From Spirochaetales bacterium (GTDB lineage Bacteria > Spirochaetota > Spirochaetia > Treponematales > UBA12059), in NCBI GenBank assembly GCA_016926955.1, contig JAFGNN010000015.1, forward strand, positions 1-55,542: 55,542 nt of DNA. The letters run 5' to 3'. Each line of letters opens with the position of its first letter. The stretch's first letter is position 1. This document shows positions 44,873 through 54,950 of this stretch, piece by piece. The translations under genes and the position numbers were made by a program. The notes beneath the pieces are model-generated. The model made no database searches and was not told the DNA's origin. It saw nothing but the letters and a program-made list of their open reading frames with translations.

Positions 44873-45727
44873 TCATCCTTCGGGCGTGGCTTCAGGGAAG
44901 ACCACGAACAGGTACTCGAGCCTGTTGAAATCGACCACCGGTTCGATGTCGATGTCGATTGAGGTCTGGTAGTCGGTGATGTGCAGGCGTGCGACGCGGC
45001 CGATGACCACGTCCGGGGGATACAGGGAATGAAAACCAGTCGTGACCACCAGGTCTCCGAACTGAATCTCGTCCTTGGCGTGCTTCTTGACGTAGCGCAT
45101 CAGGAGCGGGGCATCGCTGCCGGCGCCGCCCACCAGTCCTTCGAAGCGCGTGCGCTCGAGGCGGGCAGATACGAACGAAGCCGTGTCGTAGAGCGGCCCG
45201 ACGATGGAGCTGGTGCGGCCGACTTCCACCACCCGACCGACAAGGCCTTCGCTTCCGTCGCTGTAGGCAATCACGGGAAGGTTCTTGCGGACGCCGTCCA
45301 CGGAGCCCTTGTCGATCACGAACGAAGAATACAGGTTGTCCGGGTCGCGAGCGATCACGCGCGCGGCCATCTTGCGATAGCTTATCCGCTCGGCGAAACC
45401 GAGCAGGTTCGAGAGTCGTTCGTTCTCCCTCCGGAGTTCCGCGTATCCGCGCTCGAGCGATTCGAAGCGTTCCAACCGGTCGAGCAAGGCCTCGTGGCTG
45501 CGCCTCAGGTCACGCAGCTCTCCGACCGCAGATACCGTGTCGCCGACGAGGGATCCGACAGCCGAAAAGCCCTTCTGGAAAAAACCGAGGACCGAGAGAC
45601 CGATCCGCTCCGGCAAACCCGTCAGGGCGCGCGTGGAAAGCAGCAACATGACGACAGAAGCGGAGGAGAGCAGCGCGAGCATGAGAGCCTTGCGCCTGAG
45701 GTCTCCCGCCGGGGCGCGGGAACGCAT
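44873..45727 (-). CDS. mreC: Rod shape-determining protein MreC
   Basis: A 284-residue bitopic protein: a basic cytoplasmic N-terminus, one membrane helix (about 14-32, ALMLALLSSASVVMLLLSTR), a coiled-coil (about 70-110, LDRLERFESLERGYAELRRE), and a periplasmic double beta-barrel domain (ARVIARDPDNLYSSFVIDKG, GLVGRVVEVGRTSSIVGPLY, GDLVVTTGFHSLYPPDVVIG). It activates PBP2-RodA. ATG 45727 shares one base with the mreB stop (TGATG), so it is coupled. Length is normal. Confidence 0.95.
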   Translation of the reverse strand: MRSRAPAGDLRRKALMLALLSSASVVMLLLSTRALTGLPERIGLSVLGFFQKGFSAVGSLVGDTVSAVGELRDLRRSHEALLDRLERFESLERGYAELRRENERLSNLLGFAERISYRKMAARVIARDPDNLYSSFVIDKGSVDGVRKNLPVIAYSDGSEGLVGRVVEVGRTSSIVGPLYDTASFVSARLERTRFEGLVGGAGSDAPLLMRYVKKHAKDEIQFGDLVVTTGFHSLYPPDVVIGRVARLHITDYQTSIDIDIEPVVDFNRLEYLFVVFPEATPEG

Positions 45728-46761
45728 CAGTAGCCCATGCCGCCGTAGGGTCCGATGCCGTCCTGGCTCTTCATGGTCTCCCAGTATTTGCCGGACCCGA
45801 TGGCGACGCACTCGAGCGGACGCTCGGCGAGTATGACCGGGACTCCCGTTTCCTTTGCGATGAGCTTCGGGAGTCCCTTGAGGAGGCTGCCGCCGCCCGC
45901 CATGACGATGCCCCGCTCCACGATGTCCGCGGCGAGCTCGGGCGGCGTCTGTCCAAGGGTGCGCTTGATTTCGTCGACGATCTGGTTGATGGGCTCCTGG
46001 AGCGCCTCGCGAACCTCGACCGAGTCGATCTCGAGGCGTCGCGGCAGGCCGGTGATGGCGTCGGTACCCTTGATTTCGACCTTTTCGATCACCTTCTCGG
46101 GGCTGGCGTTGCCGATCTCCATCTTGAGCCGCTCGGCGGTCTGTTCGCCGATGATCAGGTTGTGCACGTTGCGTATGTGGCGGATGATGGCCTCGTCGAA
46201 CTCGTCGCCGCCGATGCGCACCGCGTTCGTGACGACCATGCCCTTGAGCGAGATGACCGATATCTCTGTGGTGCCGCCGCCGATATCGCAGATCATGTGG
46301 CCGGCGGGCTCTTGGATCGGGATCTCGGCGCCTATGGCCGCGGCAAGCGACTCGAAGATGACCTTGACGTCGCGGGCACCCGCCTTGTAGGCGGCGTCTT
46401 CGACGGCGCGCCGCTCCACCTCGGTGATGCAGGAGGGAATGCCGATCACCATGCGCGGCTTCACGAACCAGCGGCGGGGAATGACCTTCTGGATGAAATA
46501 GCGGATCATCTTCTCCGTCGTGTCCGGATCGGCGATCACGCCGTCGCGCAGGGGGCGGATGGCGATGATATCGCCGGGCGTCTTCCAGAGCATCCGCTTG
46601 GCCTCCGAGCCGACGGCGACGACGCGCTTGGTTCCCCGCTCCACCGCCACGACCGACGGTTCGTTGATGACGATGCCCTTGCCCCTGGCATAGATGAGCG
46701 TGTTGCAGGTTCCGAGGTCTATCCCGATGTCAAGCGACAGGCTGTCGAGCAGTTTGCCCAT
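45727..46761 (-). CDS. mreB: Actin-like cell-shape protein MreB
   Basis: A 344-residue bacterial actin that forms membrane-bound filaments guiding the elongasome. Phosphate 1 reads [14 protein letters not shown], connect 1 has [20 protein letters not shown], phosphate 2 is [12 protein letters not shown], and the adenosine motif is [17 protein letters not shown] 46761 has CGGAGG upstream. It is separated from the TPR gene by 28 bases without a promoter, so that gene probably leads the operon. Confidence 0.97.
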   Translation of the reverse strand: MGKLLDSLSLDIGIDLGTCNTLIYARGKGIVINEPSVVAVERGTKRVVAVGSEAKRMLWKTPGDIIAIRPLRDGVIADPDTTEKMIRYFIQKVIPRRWFVKPRMVIGIPSCITEVERRAVEDAAYKAGARDVKVIFESLAAAIGAEIPIQEPAGHMICDIGGGTTEISVISLKGMVVTNAVRIGGDEFDEAIIRHIRNVHNLIIGEQTAERLKMEIGNASPEKVIEKVEIKGTDAITGLPRRLEIDSVEVREALQEPINQIVDEIKRTLGQTPPELAADIVERGIVMAGGGSLLKGLPKLIAKETGVPVILAERPLECVAIGSGKYWETMKSQDGIGPYGGMGY

Positions 46762-46789
46762 ATGATCCTCCGTGGATGCTTCGATTCGT

Positions 46790-47755
46790 TCAGGGGCGTT
46801 CCGCGAGCTTCTGTCGCGCGCCGGCGTGGACCGGGTCAATTGAAACGGCTTTGCGCCATTCGGCGCGCGCCAGCGCCGGGTCGCCGGCGTTCTGGGCCAG
46901 GACGCCGAGGCGGTAATGCGCCTCGGCGGATTCAGGATTTTCTTCCAGGATGGTCCGATACTGGGATTCCGCTTCCGGGGTGGCACCCCGAGCCTCGAGA
47001 AGCTCTCCGAGGAAAAACCTGCACAGTTCGCGGACGAATGCGTCGCCCGAGATCGAGAGAGCCTCCATGGCTAAAGCTTCCGCCTCGGCATGCCTGCCCG
47101 TCCCGGCGCGCGCGCGCGCGGCGGCTAGCAACAGGGTATCGGTTCGACGTTCTGCCAGCGCCCGGTCGAAGTACTCGATGGCGCGCTCGCCCATGCCGAG
47201 GCCGTCATACGCGAGGGCTACGTGCTCCCAGGCGTCCTCGGCGCTGAAGCCGGCAGCCACTGCGGCCAGCAAGGCCTCCACCGCTTCCCCGTACCAAGCG
47301 CTGCCTTTTCGGTAATAGGCCTTTCCCAGGACGTAGAGCGCTCGCGAGCGGTACGGGGTGTCCTCCACCAGGAGTACCTTGCGAAGGTAGAAGATGGCGG
47401 CATCCATGTCCTCGATACGCGCTTCCTCGTCGCTCTGCGCTACTCCGCGGTAGAAGGCGGAGAATCCGGCGAGCGACAGGAGCACGGGATCCAGCGGTTC
47501 CTTCTCGAGTCCGGCTTCGCAAATCGAGATGGTTCCGGGCAGGTCGCCGGATTCCCAGGAGGCCAAAGCCGCTTCCCGTACGCGAACCGCCTGATTCCTT
47601 TCCGCCATGACCCCGACAAGCCGGGGCGCGCCGAAAGCGGCGGCGGCCGCGACGAGCAGACCCCCCGTGACGATCACGATGGCGATCGTGCCGCGGCGTC
47701 TACGCGATGAGGATCCGAGCTGCACGGTCGGGGCGTTGCGCGGGTAGAATTCCAT
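46790..47755 (-). CDS. Membrane-anchored TPR protein leading the mre operon
   Basis: A 321-residue protein. A short cytoplasmic part ([20 protein letters not shown]) is followed by one membrane helix ([20 protein letters not shown]), then TPR units along the rest ([80 protein letters not shown]). It should be periplasmic or cell-surface. ATG 47755 is preferred to the in-frame ATG at 47782 because the likely promoter covers 47782. As the first gene before mreB it may help assemble or regulate the elongasome, but this is inferred from position. Confidence 0.8.
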   Translation of the reverse strand: MEFYPRNAPTVQLGSSSRRRRGTIAIVIVTGGLLVAAAAAFGAPRLVGVMAERNQAVRVREAALASWESGDLPGTISICEAGLEKEPLDPVLLSLAGFSAFYRGVAQSDEEARIEDMDAAIFYLRKVLLVEDTPYRSRALYVLGKAYYRKGSAWYGEAVEALLAAVAAGFSAEDAWEHVALAYDGLGMGERAIEYFDRALAERRTDTLLLAAARARAGTGRHAEAEALAMEALSISGDAFVRELCRFFLGELLEARGATPEAESQYRTILEENPESAEAHYRLGVLAQNAGDPALARAEWRKAVSIDPVHAGARQKLAERP

Positions 47756-47772
47756 GGATATCCGTCGAGGCC

Positions 47773-47801
47773 GTTTTACCATGCGCGCAGGCTAAAGTCA
47801 A
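47773..47801 (-). promoter_or_regulatory. Promoter of the TPR-mreBCD-mrdA-rodA operon
   Basis: Minus strand: -35 TTGACT (47801-47796), a 17-base spacer, and -10 TAAAAC (47778-47773), giving a leader of about 11 bases before ATG 47755. It follows the rnpB terminator directly. Confidence 0.45.
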
Positions 47802-47809
47802 TCAAAGCG

Positions 47810-47847
47810 AAAAGGCCGGCGCGTGCCTCGCGGCGACGCACCGGCCT
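47810..47847 (-). terminator. Intrinsic terminator after rnpB
   Basis: On the minus strand, AGGCCGG pairs with CCGGCCT around a GC-rich inner part, followed by TTTT. A separate T tract (47859-47851) follows rnpB itself. Confidence 0.6.
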
Positions 47848-47861
47848 GGGAAAAAAAAGAA

Positions 47862-48280
47862 GGCGGGCCTGTAAGCCGGGTTCTGTCCCCTTTCGGGGAG
47901 CCGTCATCCATCTCGGGCTCCGGTCGCCCGGAGCCTCCGCGCGGCCTACCCGCGGGATGCGGAACCCTAAGGTTCCGCAGGACCGGCGGTCCTCCCGCTG
48001 CTCGGCCTTGCTCGCGGCGAGGCTTGCAATGCCGCCGCCGTTGCCGGCGGCGCGGTGGGCTCTTACCCCGCCTTTTCACCCTTGCCGTCGTACCGCGCGA
48101 ACGCGGTACGCTTGGGCGGTTCGCTTTCTGTTGCGCTGTCTGTCGCGCGCGCTCCCGGAAACCCGAAGGCCCCGTAAAGCTTGCGCTCCCGGTAATTACC
48201 CGGCGCCGCGCCTTCGCGAGCCCGGACTTTCCTCCCCGCGAAGCGCCAAGGCGCTTCGCGAAGCGACGGCTCGGCCCGCC
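47862..48280 (-). ncRNA. rnpB: RNase P RNA, bacterial class A
   Basis: About 419 bases. The catalytic RNA removes 5' leaders from pre-tRNAs. Conserved elements, read on the minus strand: P1 5' strand GGCGGGCC at 48280-48273 pairing with GGCCCGCC at 47869-47862; GAGGAAAGTCCGGG at 48234-48221 (conserved region I); GGGTGAAAAGGCGGGGTAAGAGCCC near 48084-48060; GGGTAGGCC near 47951-47943; and the 3' part GACAGAACCCGGCTTAC ending just before P1. The 5' end lies 9 bases after the stop of the zinc-ribbon gene. The sequence TAATTT just upstream (48290-48285) may serve as its -10. Ends are estimated from P1 pairing. Confidence 0.96.
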
Positions 48281-48288
48281 TTCAAAAA

Positions 48289-49149
48289 TTACTCGTCATG
48301 ATCCCCGGAATCATCCTTGTCGGAATCCTCGTCGCCGTCATCGTACGAATCGTCCTCGCCTTCCTCCGAGAAATCGTCGAGGTCGGCCAGGCTTCCGGAC
48401 TCGATCTCGGCGACCAGATCGTCCTCGGAGCCATCCAGCCGCTCCTCGTACTGGAGGACGCGGCTGCAGTAGGGGCAGAAGATGATCTTGTTGCCCTGGC
48501 GCACCTCGTTCACGAAGTGCGCGGGAAGGATCATCGAGCAGCCGGTGCACACATAGCCGCGCACCGGCACGATGCCCACTCCCTGCTTTGAACGTATGAT
48601 CCGCTCGAACTTGAAAATGATGTCGGCGTCGAGACCGTCGGTGGCATCGAGCTCTTCCGCCCTGAGGCGCTCCACGGACTGCCGCATGCCGGAGGTCTCG
48701 TGCTCGATCTTCGCACGCTTCTCGGTGACCTCGCCCTCCTGGAGCTGGATCATCGATTCGGACTTTTTCAGCTCCACTTCGGCTTCTGCCAGGGCGCGCT
48801 CTTCCCTCTGAAGCTCCTTGCGGAGGTTCTGCTCGAGGTCTGTGGCGTCCCGGATCTCCTTGTTGAGCGCTTCATACTCGCGCTGCGTGGAGATGACGTC
48901 CATCTGCTTCTCGGCCTTTTCACGGGCGGCTTCGGCTTCTGCCAGCCGGTTGCGCAGGTCGGATACTCTGGCGGACGCTTCCTCGAATTCCGCGTTCCGC
49001 TCCAGATAGGTTTTCTTGACGCGAGCGAGGAGTTCCTCCTGCGCGTTCAGCGATTTCGGGACCTCGTGGATCTCGTGCTCGATCTGGACGCGCTCGGTGA
49101 GGATCTCCTGGAATTTGCGGAGCCTCGTGAAGACTTCTTCCATCAACAT
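48289..49149 (-). CDS. Coiled-coil protein with C4 zinc ribbon
   Basis: A 286-residue protein of the C4-type zinc-ribbon family (CT398/Zf-RING_7 type). Residues about 5-175 are a long helical hairpin coiled coil (VSDLRNRLAEAEAAREKAEK, LRKELQREERALAEAEVELK). Residues about 198-232 form the zinc ribbon with two Cys pairs (VCTGCSMILP and IFCPYCSRVL). The C-terminus is an extremely acidic tail (EEGEDDSYDDGDEDSDKDDS), which is unusual in length for the family. Its role is uncertain; such proteins have been linked to protein-protein or RNA contacts. ATG 49149 has GAGGTGA upstream. It lies between rpoD and rnpB; in T. pallidum I recall a similar gene next to rpoD. Confidence 0.85.
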   Translation of the reverse strand: MLMEEVFTRLRKFQEILTERVQIEHEIHEVPKSLNAQEELLARVKKTYLERNAEFEEASARVSDLRNRLAEAEAAREKAEKQMDVISTQREYEALNKEIRDATDLEQNLRKELQREERALAEAEVELKKSESMIQLQEGEVTEKRAKIEHETSGMRQSVERLRAEELDATDGLDADIIFKFERIIRSKQGVGIVPVRGYVCTGCSMILPAHFVNEVRQGNKIIFCPYCSRVLQYEERLDGSEDDLVAEIESGSLADLDDFSEEGEDDSYDDGDEDSDKDDSGDHDE

Positions 49150-49223
49150 GTATGGTCACCTCGCTTGGGTACTGGTCTCGCGGAGGACGATCCGTCGCCC
49201 GTCCTAGCCGGCCGGAGGGCCGG

Positions 49224-50939
49224 TCAGTGGTCCATGTAGTCGCGGAGCTTCTGGCTCCGCTTGAAGTGCCGGAGCTTCTTGAGCGCCTTCGCCTCGATCT
49301 GGCGTATGCGCTCCCTGGTGACGTTGAAATAGAGGCCGACCTCCTCGAGCGTCAGCGAATAGCCGTCGTCGAGGCCGAAGCGCATCCGGAGCACCTCCTG
49401 CTCGCGCGGCGGCAGGGTGGCCAGGACCGAGCGGATCTGCTCCTGGAGCAGCTTGTAGTCAGTCTGGACAGAGGGGTTCTCGATCTCCTTGTCCTCGATG
49501 AAGTCGCCGAGCAGGCTGTCCTCGTCCTCGCCGATGGGCGTCTCGAGGGATATCGGCTCGCGCGCGACGTTCTTGACGCTCTTGACGCGCGTGACCGGCC
49601 AACCGAGCTGCTGGGCCACTTCCTCGTCCGTCGGCTCGCGGCCGAGCTTCTGCATGAGCTGCCGCGACTCGCGGACCACCTTGTTGATCTGTTCGATCAT
49701 GTGGACGGGCACGCGGATGGTCCGGGCCTGGTCCGAGATCGAGCGCGTGATGGCCTGCCGGATCCACCAGGTGGCGTAGGTCGAGAACTTGAATCCCTTG
49801 CGGTACTCGAATTTCTCGACCGCCTTGATGAGGCCGATGTTGCCTTCCTGCACGAGATCGAAAAAGTGGAGTCCGCGGTTGGTGTATTTCTTGGCTATCG
49901 ACACGACCAGGCGGAGGTTGGCCTTGATCAGGCGGTCCTTCGCGTTCTTCATCATGATCCGGCCGCGGTTGATCTCCTTGGCCATGACGATGATTCGGTC
50001 GCACCCCTCCTCGAAGGCGTACTCGAGCTCCTGGAGCTTCCGCTCGGTGGTCTGTATCTGGCGGATCCGCTCCTTGATCTCGTCGCTCGAGAGTCCGAGC
50101 TCCTCTTCGATCTTTTCGCGGCGCTCGCGTATGGTCAGGTTCCTGCCGAGTGCGCGGAGTTCCTTGAAATTGGCGACGCGAAGGGTGTTCTCGAGGCGTT
50201 CCTGTTCGCGGCGGTACTTGCGGATCTTCTTCGCGGCGTTGATGAACTTCTCGGAGAAGGAATTGATCTCCTCCGGATGGATCTCCGCCTCGCCGAGCCT
50301 CGCCAGGAGAGGGACGCGCAGCTCGGCCAGGGTCCCGTCCGAAGCGGGTTCCCCGCCGCGGGCGATCACCTTCTTCTTGGCCTCGATGTAATCCTTGAGG
50401 CCGGCATAGGTGTCCTTGAGCACGTCGCGGTAGAACTGGTTGAGCCGGCGACGCTCCGCGATCTTCTCGGTATTCTCCTTGCGCTGGGGACCCGATTCGC
50501 GTTTGGCCTTGACGGCGATGGTGTGGAACTCGGGAATCAGCATGCCGCAGTGCCGTATGATTCCCTTTATTATGTTCTCGCCCTCCTCCATGGTGGTGGA
50601 GAGCGAGACTTCCTGCTCGGCCGTGAGCAGGTGCTCCTTGCCTATCTCGCGGAGGTAGAGGCGGATCGGGTCATCGACCGCCGATTCCTTGTCGTTGTAT
50701 ACGAGACGCTTTTTCTCTGTCTCCGCTTCCTTGACCGGAGCCTCGTCCTCAAGCGACAGGTCGGATTCCTCGAGCTTGATGTTGTTGCTCTCGAGGAGGG
50801 CGAGCACGCCGTCGATCTTGTCGGAGTTGAGGACCGCCTCGGGAAGGAAGTCCGAGAGCTCGTCGAAGTTGATGGTCTTCTTCGACTTCGCGTACTCGAG
50901 TAGTTTGGCGATCGCAGGTTCCAGATCAAGATCGCTCAT
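49224..50939 (-). CDS. rpoD: RNA polymerase primary sigma factor (sigma70)
   Basis: A 571-residue housekeeping sigma factor. Region 1.2 begins about residue 90 ([12 protein letters not shown]). A long non-conserved region follows. Region 2 has [20 protein letters not shown] and [20 protein letters not shown] for core binding and -10 recognition. Region 3 has [13 protein letters not shown], and region 4 has [20 protein letters not shown] and [20 protein letters not shown] for the -35. The start at ATG 50939 is chosen over 50948 because AAAGGA lies 8 bases before it. It overlaps the dnaG 3' end by 14 bases. The high conservation of regions 2 and 4 makes near-consensus promoters expected here. 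Confidence 0.97.
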   Translation of the reverse strand: MSDLDLEPAIAKLLEYAKSKKTINFDELSDFLPEAVLNSDKIDGVLALLESNNIKLEESDLSLEDEAPVKEAETEKKRLVYNDKESAVDDPIRLYLREIGKEHLLTAEQEVSLSTTMEEGENIIKGIIRHCGMLIPEFHTIAVKAKRESGPQRKENTEKIAERRRLNQFYRDVLKDTYAGLKDYIEAKKKVIARGGEPASDGTLAELRVPLLARLGEAEIHPEEINSFSEKFINAAKKIRKYRREQERLENTLRVANFKELRALGRNLTIRERREKIEEELGLSSDEIKERIRQIQTTERKLQELEYAFEEGCDRIIVMAKEINRGRIMMKNAKDRLIKANLRLVVSIAKKYTNRGLHFFDLVQEGNIGLIKAVEKFEYRKGFKFSTYATWWIRQAITRSISDQARTIRVPVHMIEQINKVVRESRQLMQKLGREPTDEEVAQQLGWPVTRVKSVKNVAREPISLETPIGEDEDSLLGDFIEDKEIENPSVQTDYKLLQEQIRSVLATLPPREQEVLRMRFGLDDGYSLTLEEVGLYFNVTRERIRQIEAKALKKLRHFKRSQKLRDYMDH

Positions 50940-52719
50940 GCCGCTCATCCTTTAGTCGCTCAAGTTCGCCGTCGATGAACATCTTCTCGTACAGGAGATC
51001 GTCGAGGGAAACCTCGTCGCCGTCCCGCTCGGGATCGAAATCCCGCATCCTGGCCTTGAGCCTCTCGCGCTTGCGCTCGAGGCTGCGGACCCGGACCCTC
51101 CGCGCTCCGTCGACGACGACGCGTTCAGGGTTCAGTTCGAATTCGCCCTTCGCCGCCCGTTCCCTGACCCAGTTCCGGAGGACTTCGTCCCGGACGCGGA
51201 GCAGCACGGCTTCGGTCGTTCCTTCGTCCGCCCGGAAGGCTTCCTCGAGGGCGATGTAGAGCTCCCTGGCCCCGTCATCGTCGAGATCCGCGGCGGCCGC
51301 GGAGCCGCGGAACCCCGCGAACAGCTCCGGATTCAGCGCCAGCGCGGTGAGCAAGGCCAGGTCGGCCGGATTCCGGCTCGGAGCCTGCTGCTCGATTTCC
51401 GCGCCCCGAGAGGGACCCGCGCTTTCGCGCGAAGCCCTACGGGCGAAATCCGCAAGGATGCTGTGCGCTTGTACGAAGAGGGAGCGCGAGGCGGCCTCGA
51501 CGAACTCGTCCCTGCGGACGGCTGCATCCAACACGGCGATGTAGGGAAACAAGGTCTCGACGGCCCGCGCCTTTCCTTCCGCGGTGGCGATATCGAATGA
51601 TGAGGTCGCCCGGCGAATGAGAAAATCGTCTCCATTTATAGCCGAATCCGGCAGTTTATTCAATTCCTCCGCACCGGCTTTCTGAAGTATTTCGGCGGGA
51701 TCCTTTCCGCCGGGCACCAGGATGACCGAGGCGCGGAGCCCTCCCCTCGCGGCCTCGACGAGCGCCTTGGCGGCCGCCTTCCGGCCCGCCTCGTCCGCGT
51801 CGAAGCAGAGTTCGACCCGCTCGGCCCAACGCCGGAGCAAGCGGGACTGCGCCTCGGTGAAGGCCGTACCGAGGGGCGCGACCGCCCTGCGTATGCCGGC
51901 TGCATGGAACGCGATGGCGTCCATGTAGCCTTCGCAGACCACGGCGGACTTCGCCTCGCGGATCGCCTGGCGCGCCTCGGAAACGGCGAAAAGGTTCTCG
52001 TGCTTGCGGAAGATGGCGGTTTCCGGCGAGTTGAGGTACTTGGGCCCTTCGCCGCGGAGAAGGCGCCCGCCGAAGGCGACCGTCTTCCCGTTGGAGTCCT
52101 TTATCGGAAACATGAGGCGGTCCGCGAAGATGGCGGAGTCTTTCCGCTCCTTCGCGAAGAGACCGGAACGGTCGAGCAGCTCCTCCGAGTATCCCTTGCC
52201 GCGGAGGAAGGATCTGAGCCAGCGCCGGTCGGAAGGCGCGTAACCGAGGCCGAAGCGCTCGGCTATCTCGGATCCCATCCCCCGTGATTCAAGGTACTCG
52301 AGCGCGTGGGCGCCTTCGGGCCGTTCGGCCAGAAACCAGCGGAAGGTGGCCGCGAGCCGTTCGTGCAGCTCGACGAGCACGTCCCTGTCGTCGGACGGCC
52401 CCGGGGACTCCCCCCCGCCATCCTCGTACTCGAGCGCGATGCCCATCTTGCGGGCGAGGGTCTCGAGCGCTTCCCGGTAGCCGATGCCTTCCAGATCGCG
52501 GAGGAAGCTCACCGCGTCGCCGCCCTTCTGGCAGCCGAAGCAGTAGAACATTCGTTTGGCGGGAACCACGTAGAAGGACGGGGTCTTCTCGGTGTGGAAG
52601 GGGCAGAGGCCGCGCCAGTCCGCGCCTGACTTCTCGAGGCGGACATGCTCCGACACGACCGCGACGATGTCGGCGCGGTCCCGGATCTCGCGGACGCTCG
52701 CCTCCGTTATCCGTTTCAT
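50926..52719 (-). CDS. dnaG: DNA primase
   Basis: A 597-residue primase that makes RNA primers at the replication fork. An N-terminal zinc finger ([18 protein letters not shown], then [11 protein letters not shown], ligands C-H-C-C) is followed by the catalytic core and TOPRIM motifs ([11 protein letters not shown] with the catalytic Glu, and [11 protein letters not shown] with the DxD pair). The C-terminus contains helical segments that would bind the replicative helicase. ATG 52719 overlaps the mltG stop (ATGA). The mltG-dnaG-rpoD order is of the macromolecular-synthesis-operon type. Confidence 0.97.
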   Translation of the reverse strand: MKRITEASVREIRDRADIVAVVSEHVRLEKSGADWRGLCPFHTEKTPSFYVVPAKRMFYCFGCQKGGDAVSFLRDLEGIGYREALETLARKMGIALEYEDGGGESPGPSDDRDVLVELHERLAATFRWFLAERPEGAHALEYLESRGMGSEIAERFGLGYAPSDRRWLRSFLRGKGYSEELLDRSGLFAKERKDSAIFADRLMFPIKDSNGKTVAFGGRLLRGEGPKYLNSPETAIFRKHENLFAVSEARQAIREAKSAVVCEGYMDAIAFHAAGIRRAVAPLGTAFTEAQSRLLRRWAERVELCFDADEAGRKAAAKALVEAARGGLRASVILVPGGKDPAEILQKAGAEELNKLPDSAINGDDFLIRRATSSFDIATAEGKARAVETLFPYIAVLDAAVRRDEFVEAASRSLFVQAHSILADFARRASRESAGPSRGAEIEQQAPSRNPADLALLTALALNPELFAGFRGSAAAADLDDDGARELYIALEEAFRADEGTTEAVLLRVRDEVLRNWVRERAAKGEFELNPERVVVDGARRVRVRSLERKRERLKARMRDFDPERDGDEVSLDDLLYEKMFIDGELERLKDERHERS

Positions 52720-53792
52720 GAACCGGAGCGCTTCACGGCGAGCGGGGCCGCGTCCTCGTGTTCGTCGTAGGTGACCGAGAACTTGTGTCTGCCGGCGGCG
52801 GCGTCAACCAGGCGGAAATAGAGGTAGTCGGTCTCCTCGGGCTCCAGGGCGGCGACCAAGGCGACGAGGCCCGGATTGGCGATGGGGGCCGGCGGCAGGC
52901 CGCGGTACATGTAGGTGTTGAACGGACTCTCGATCTCGAGATCGCGGTACAGGAGGAGCTCGGGGTGGGGTTTCCCGAGTTCCTCGGTGATGACGTACAC
53001 CACGGTCGCGCAGGACTGGAGCGGCATCCCGATCTGGATGCGGTTGTAGAAGACGCCGGCCATGAGTGGAGCTTCGTCCGGAGCGCGATACTCACGTTCG
53101 ACGATCGAGGCGAGGACCACCTTCTCATGGAGCTTTCCGGGCTCGAGCGACAGGGCCTCGGGCGCTTCCCGCTCGAGAGCCCCGCGGAATCCGTCGACCA
53201 TGGCTCTGACCACCCGGGCAGGGTCGGTGTCCGGCTCGAAAAGGTAGGTGTCGGGGAACAGGTAGCCCTCCGCGCTGCCCGAAGGTATGCCGAGTCCCGA
53301 GAGCAGCGCCTGATCGCGCGTGGCGGCCAGGAAGGCGTCCGCTTCGCATATCCCCGCCTCGGATAGCAGCTCCGCGACCTTGCGCGAGGCGAGGCCTTCG
53401 GGGATGGTGACGCGTACGAGCATCTGCCGCCCCGACGCGAGCAAGGCCAGCACCTCTCCCGTCGTCAGTTCAGGCGTGACCAGGTAGGTGCCCGCCTTGA
53501 CTTGACCGGCCTCTCCCCGGAGTCTGACGAGAGCGCGGAAAAGAAGGGCTGACCGTATGAGTCCCTCTCGCTCGAGGCGCGCCGCGACGCCGTCTCCGGA
53601 GTCCCCCGCGCGCACCTCGAAGGGAGAGCCCCCGGTCTCCACGAGTCCGGTCGGCGCGTCCAGGTTCGCGAAGGCTAAAAGGCCGCCCGCGGCCAGCGCG
53701 AACGCCAGGAAAAACAGGATCGCCACGCCGGTCAGGAGACGACGGGGTCGCCGCCGCTTCCGTTTGTCTTTCATGTCCATCTCAACCTTCAC
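52716..53792 (-). CDS. mltG: Endolytic murein transglycosylase MltG
   Basis: A 358-residue protein with a basic N-terminus ([13 protein letters not shown]), one membrane helix (LTGVAILFFLAFALAAGGLL) and a periplasmic catalytic domain with a LysM-like part. The active-site Glu is in LASIVEREY (E. coli ASIVEKE), and the C-terminal motifs YNRIQIGMPLQSCATVVYVI and SPFNTYMYRGLPPAPIANPG fit the YceG family. It cleaves nascent glycan strands. The start is probably GTG 53792, which overlaps the stop of the small gene (GTGA); in-frame ATGs follow at 53780 and 53774. A growth-related role with the mre genes fits. Confidence 0.93.
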   Translation of the reverse strand: MKVEMDMKDKRKRRRPRRLLTGVAILFFLAFALAAGGLLAFANLDAPTGLVETGGSPFEVRAGDSGDGVAARLEREGLIRSALLFRALVRLRGEAGQVKAGTYLVTPELTTGEVLALLASGRQMLVRVTIPEGLASRKVAELLSEAGICEADAFLAATRDQALLSGLGIPSGSAEGYLFPDTYLFEPDTDPARVVRAMVDGFRGALEREAPEALSLEPGKLHEKVVLASIVEREYRAPDEAPLMAGVFYNRIQIGMPLQSCATVVYVITEELGKPHPELLLYRDLEIESPFNTYMYRGLPPAPIANPGLVALVAALEPEETDYLYFRLVDAAAGRHKFSVTYDEHEDAAPLAVKRSGS

Positions 53793-54010
53793 TTCAAGGC
53801 GGTCCGGTCGGCCGCCTGGAGTATGGAATAATAATCCTCGAGATGCTCCATCTCGTCGATCGAGAGGCCCTCGTACAAAATTCGGCGAATCCGGTCCAGG
53901 ACGCCGCTCACGGTCCGGTCGAGATCGCTCTCGTGGGCCCGTAGCTGAAGATACAGCGCCACAAGCTCCCCGGGCGATAGCGCGATGGGTCGATCGCCGA
54001 CTATTCCCAT
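53789..54010 (-). CDS. Small helical protein of unknown function
   Basis: A 73-residue acidic, helical protein (MGIVGDRPIALSPGELVALY, RIRRILYEGLSIDEMEHLED). ATG 54010 has GAGG at a spacing of 6 bases; an upstream in-frame TTG at 54028 is less likely. It lies between the MBL gene (two overlapping bases at its stop) and mltG (overlapping its start). I do not recognise a family. No metal-binding motif or membrane segment is seen. Confidence 0.7.
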   Translation of the reverse strand: MGIVGDRPIALSPGELVALYLQLRAHESDLDRTVSGVLDRIRRILYEGLSIDEMEHLEDYYSILQAADRTALK

Positions 54011-54011
54011 G

Positions 54012-54950
54012 TCAGACCTCGATTTCAAGCCCTTCGCGCGCGAGGATCACCTCGAGTCCGCGCGTGGCCAGCCGTTCGACATACCACTCCGCCGACTTGA
54101 AGATGGTCTCGATCTTCCTGTCGTCATAGGACGGCTCGTGATGGAAGAGCACGAGCCGCCGGATTCCCCACTCGGAAGCGAAGTCGGCGGCGAGCGAGAA
54201 GGACGAGTGTCCCCAGTCGGTCTTCTCCAGAGCCTCGTCGAGCGTGTATTGCGCGTCGATGATAAGGGCTTCGGCGTCTTCGAAGTACGCGGCGTTCGCT
54301 TCGTTCCTGAGGAAATCACCGCGCTGGAGTTCGGTGTCGGTCGAGTAGATCACCTTTTTCCCTCCCCGCTCGACCATGTACGAGTAGCAGCCGCCCGGAT
54401 GGTTCATCGTCCGATGGCTGAGCGTGGCGTCGCCTACGGCGACGGGACGCTCGGAAAGCTCCATCCACTCGCGGGGCGCACGCATGACGTCCATGGTGAC
54501 GGGGAACCAGGGCGAGCGCATCTGCGCCTCGACGAGCTCGCGGAACCCCTTGATCGGGCTGTGGTAGGTGATTCTCGATGAAGGATCGAAGGCAGGGGCG
54601 AAAAACGGGAGTCCCTGCAGATGGTCCCAATGGAAGTGGGAGAAAAAGACGCGGCAATCGACCGGGCGCTTCCGGGCGGCCAGGGCGAGCCCCAGTTCAC
54701 GGATGCCCGTGCCCGCGTCGAAGACGATGCGCAGGTCGTCCCGTATCTCGACCTCGACGCAGGACGTGTTTCCGCCGACGCATGAGAAGAGGTAGGGAGG
54801 CAGGGAGGCCAGGAAGCGTTCGCGAGCCTCCTGGGACTCCAGGTCGGCGGGTTCGACGCGTTGCATGATGGAGGATATCTTGGAACGCAAGCGGGACGGC
54901 GTGAGCGGCGTGGGAACCGAACCCCTAACGCCCCAGAAGCGAATCCTCAT
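54012..54950 (-). CDS. MBL-fold metallo-hydrolase
   Basis: A 312-residue protein of the metallo-beta-lactamase superfamily. The opening MRIRFWGVRGSVPTPLTPSR is typical of the RNase Z/PhnP-like branch of MBL proteins ('WGVRGS'). The metal motif SHFHWDHLQG gives H-x-H-x-D-H, and later conserved residues are RTMNHPGGCYSY (His), IYSTDTELQ (Asp) and LVLFHHEPSYDD (His). It should act as a hydrolase or phosphodiesterase; the substrate is unknown. Members of this branch often occur near signalling genes. ATG 54950 has GGAGGA upstream and overlaps the YkgJ-like gene by 26 bases. Confidence 0.85.
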   Translation of the reverse strand: MRIRFWGVRGSVPTPLTPSRLRSKISSIMQRVEPADLESQEARERFLASLPPYLFSCVGGNTSCVEVEIRDDLRIVFDAGTGIRELGLALAARKRPVDCRVFFSHFHWDHLQGLPFFAPAFDPSSRITYHSPIKGFRELVEAQMRSPWFPVTMDVMRAPREWMELSERPVAVGDATLSHRTMNHPGGCYSYMVERGGKKVIYSTDTELQRGDFLRNEANAAYFEDAEALIIDAQYTLDEALEKTDWGHSSFSLAADFASEWGIRRLVLFHHEPSYDDRKIETIFKSAEWYVERLATRGLEVILAREGLEIEV

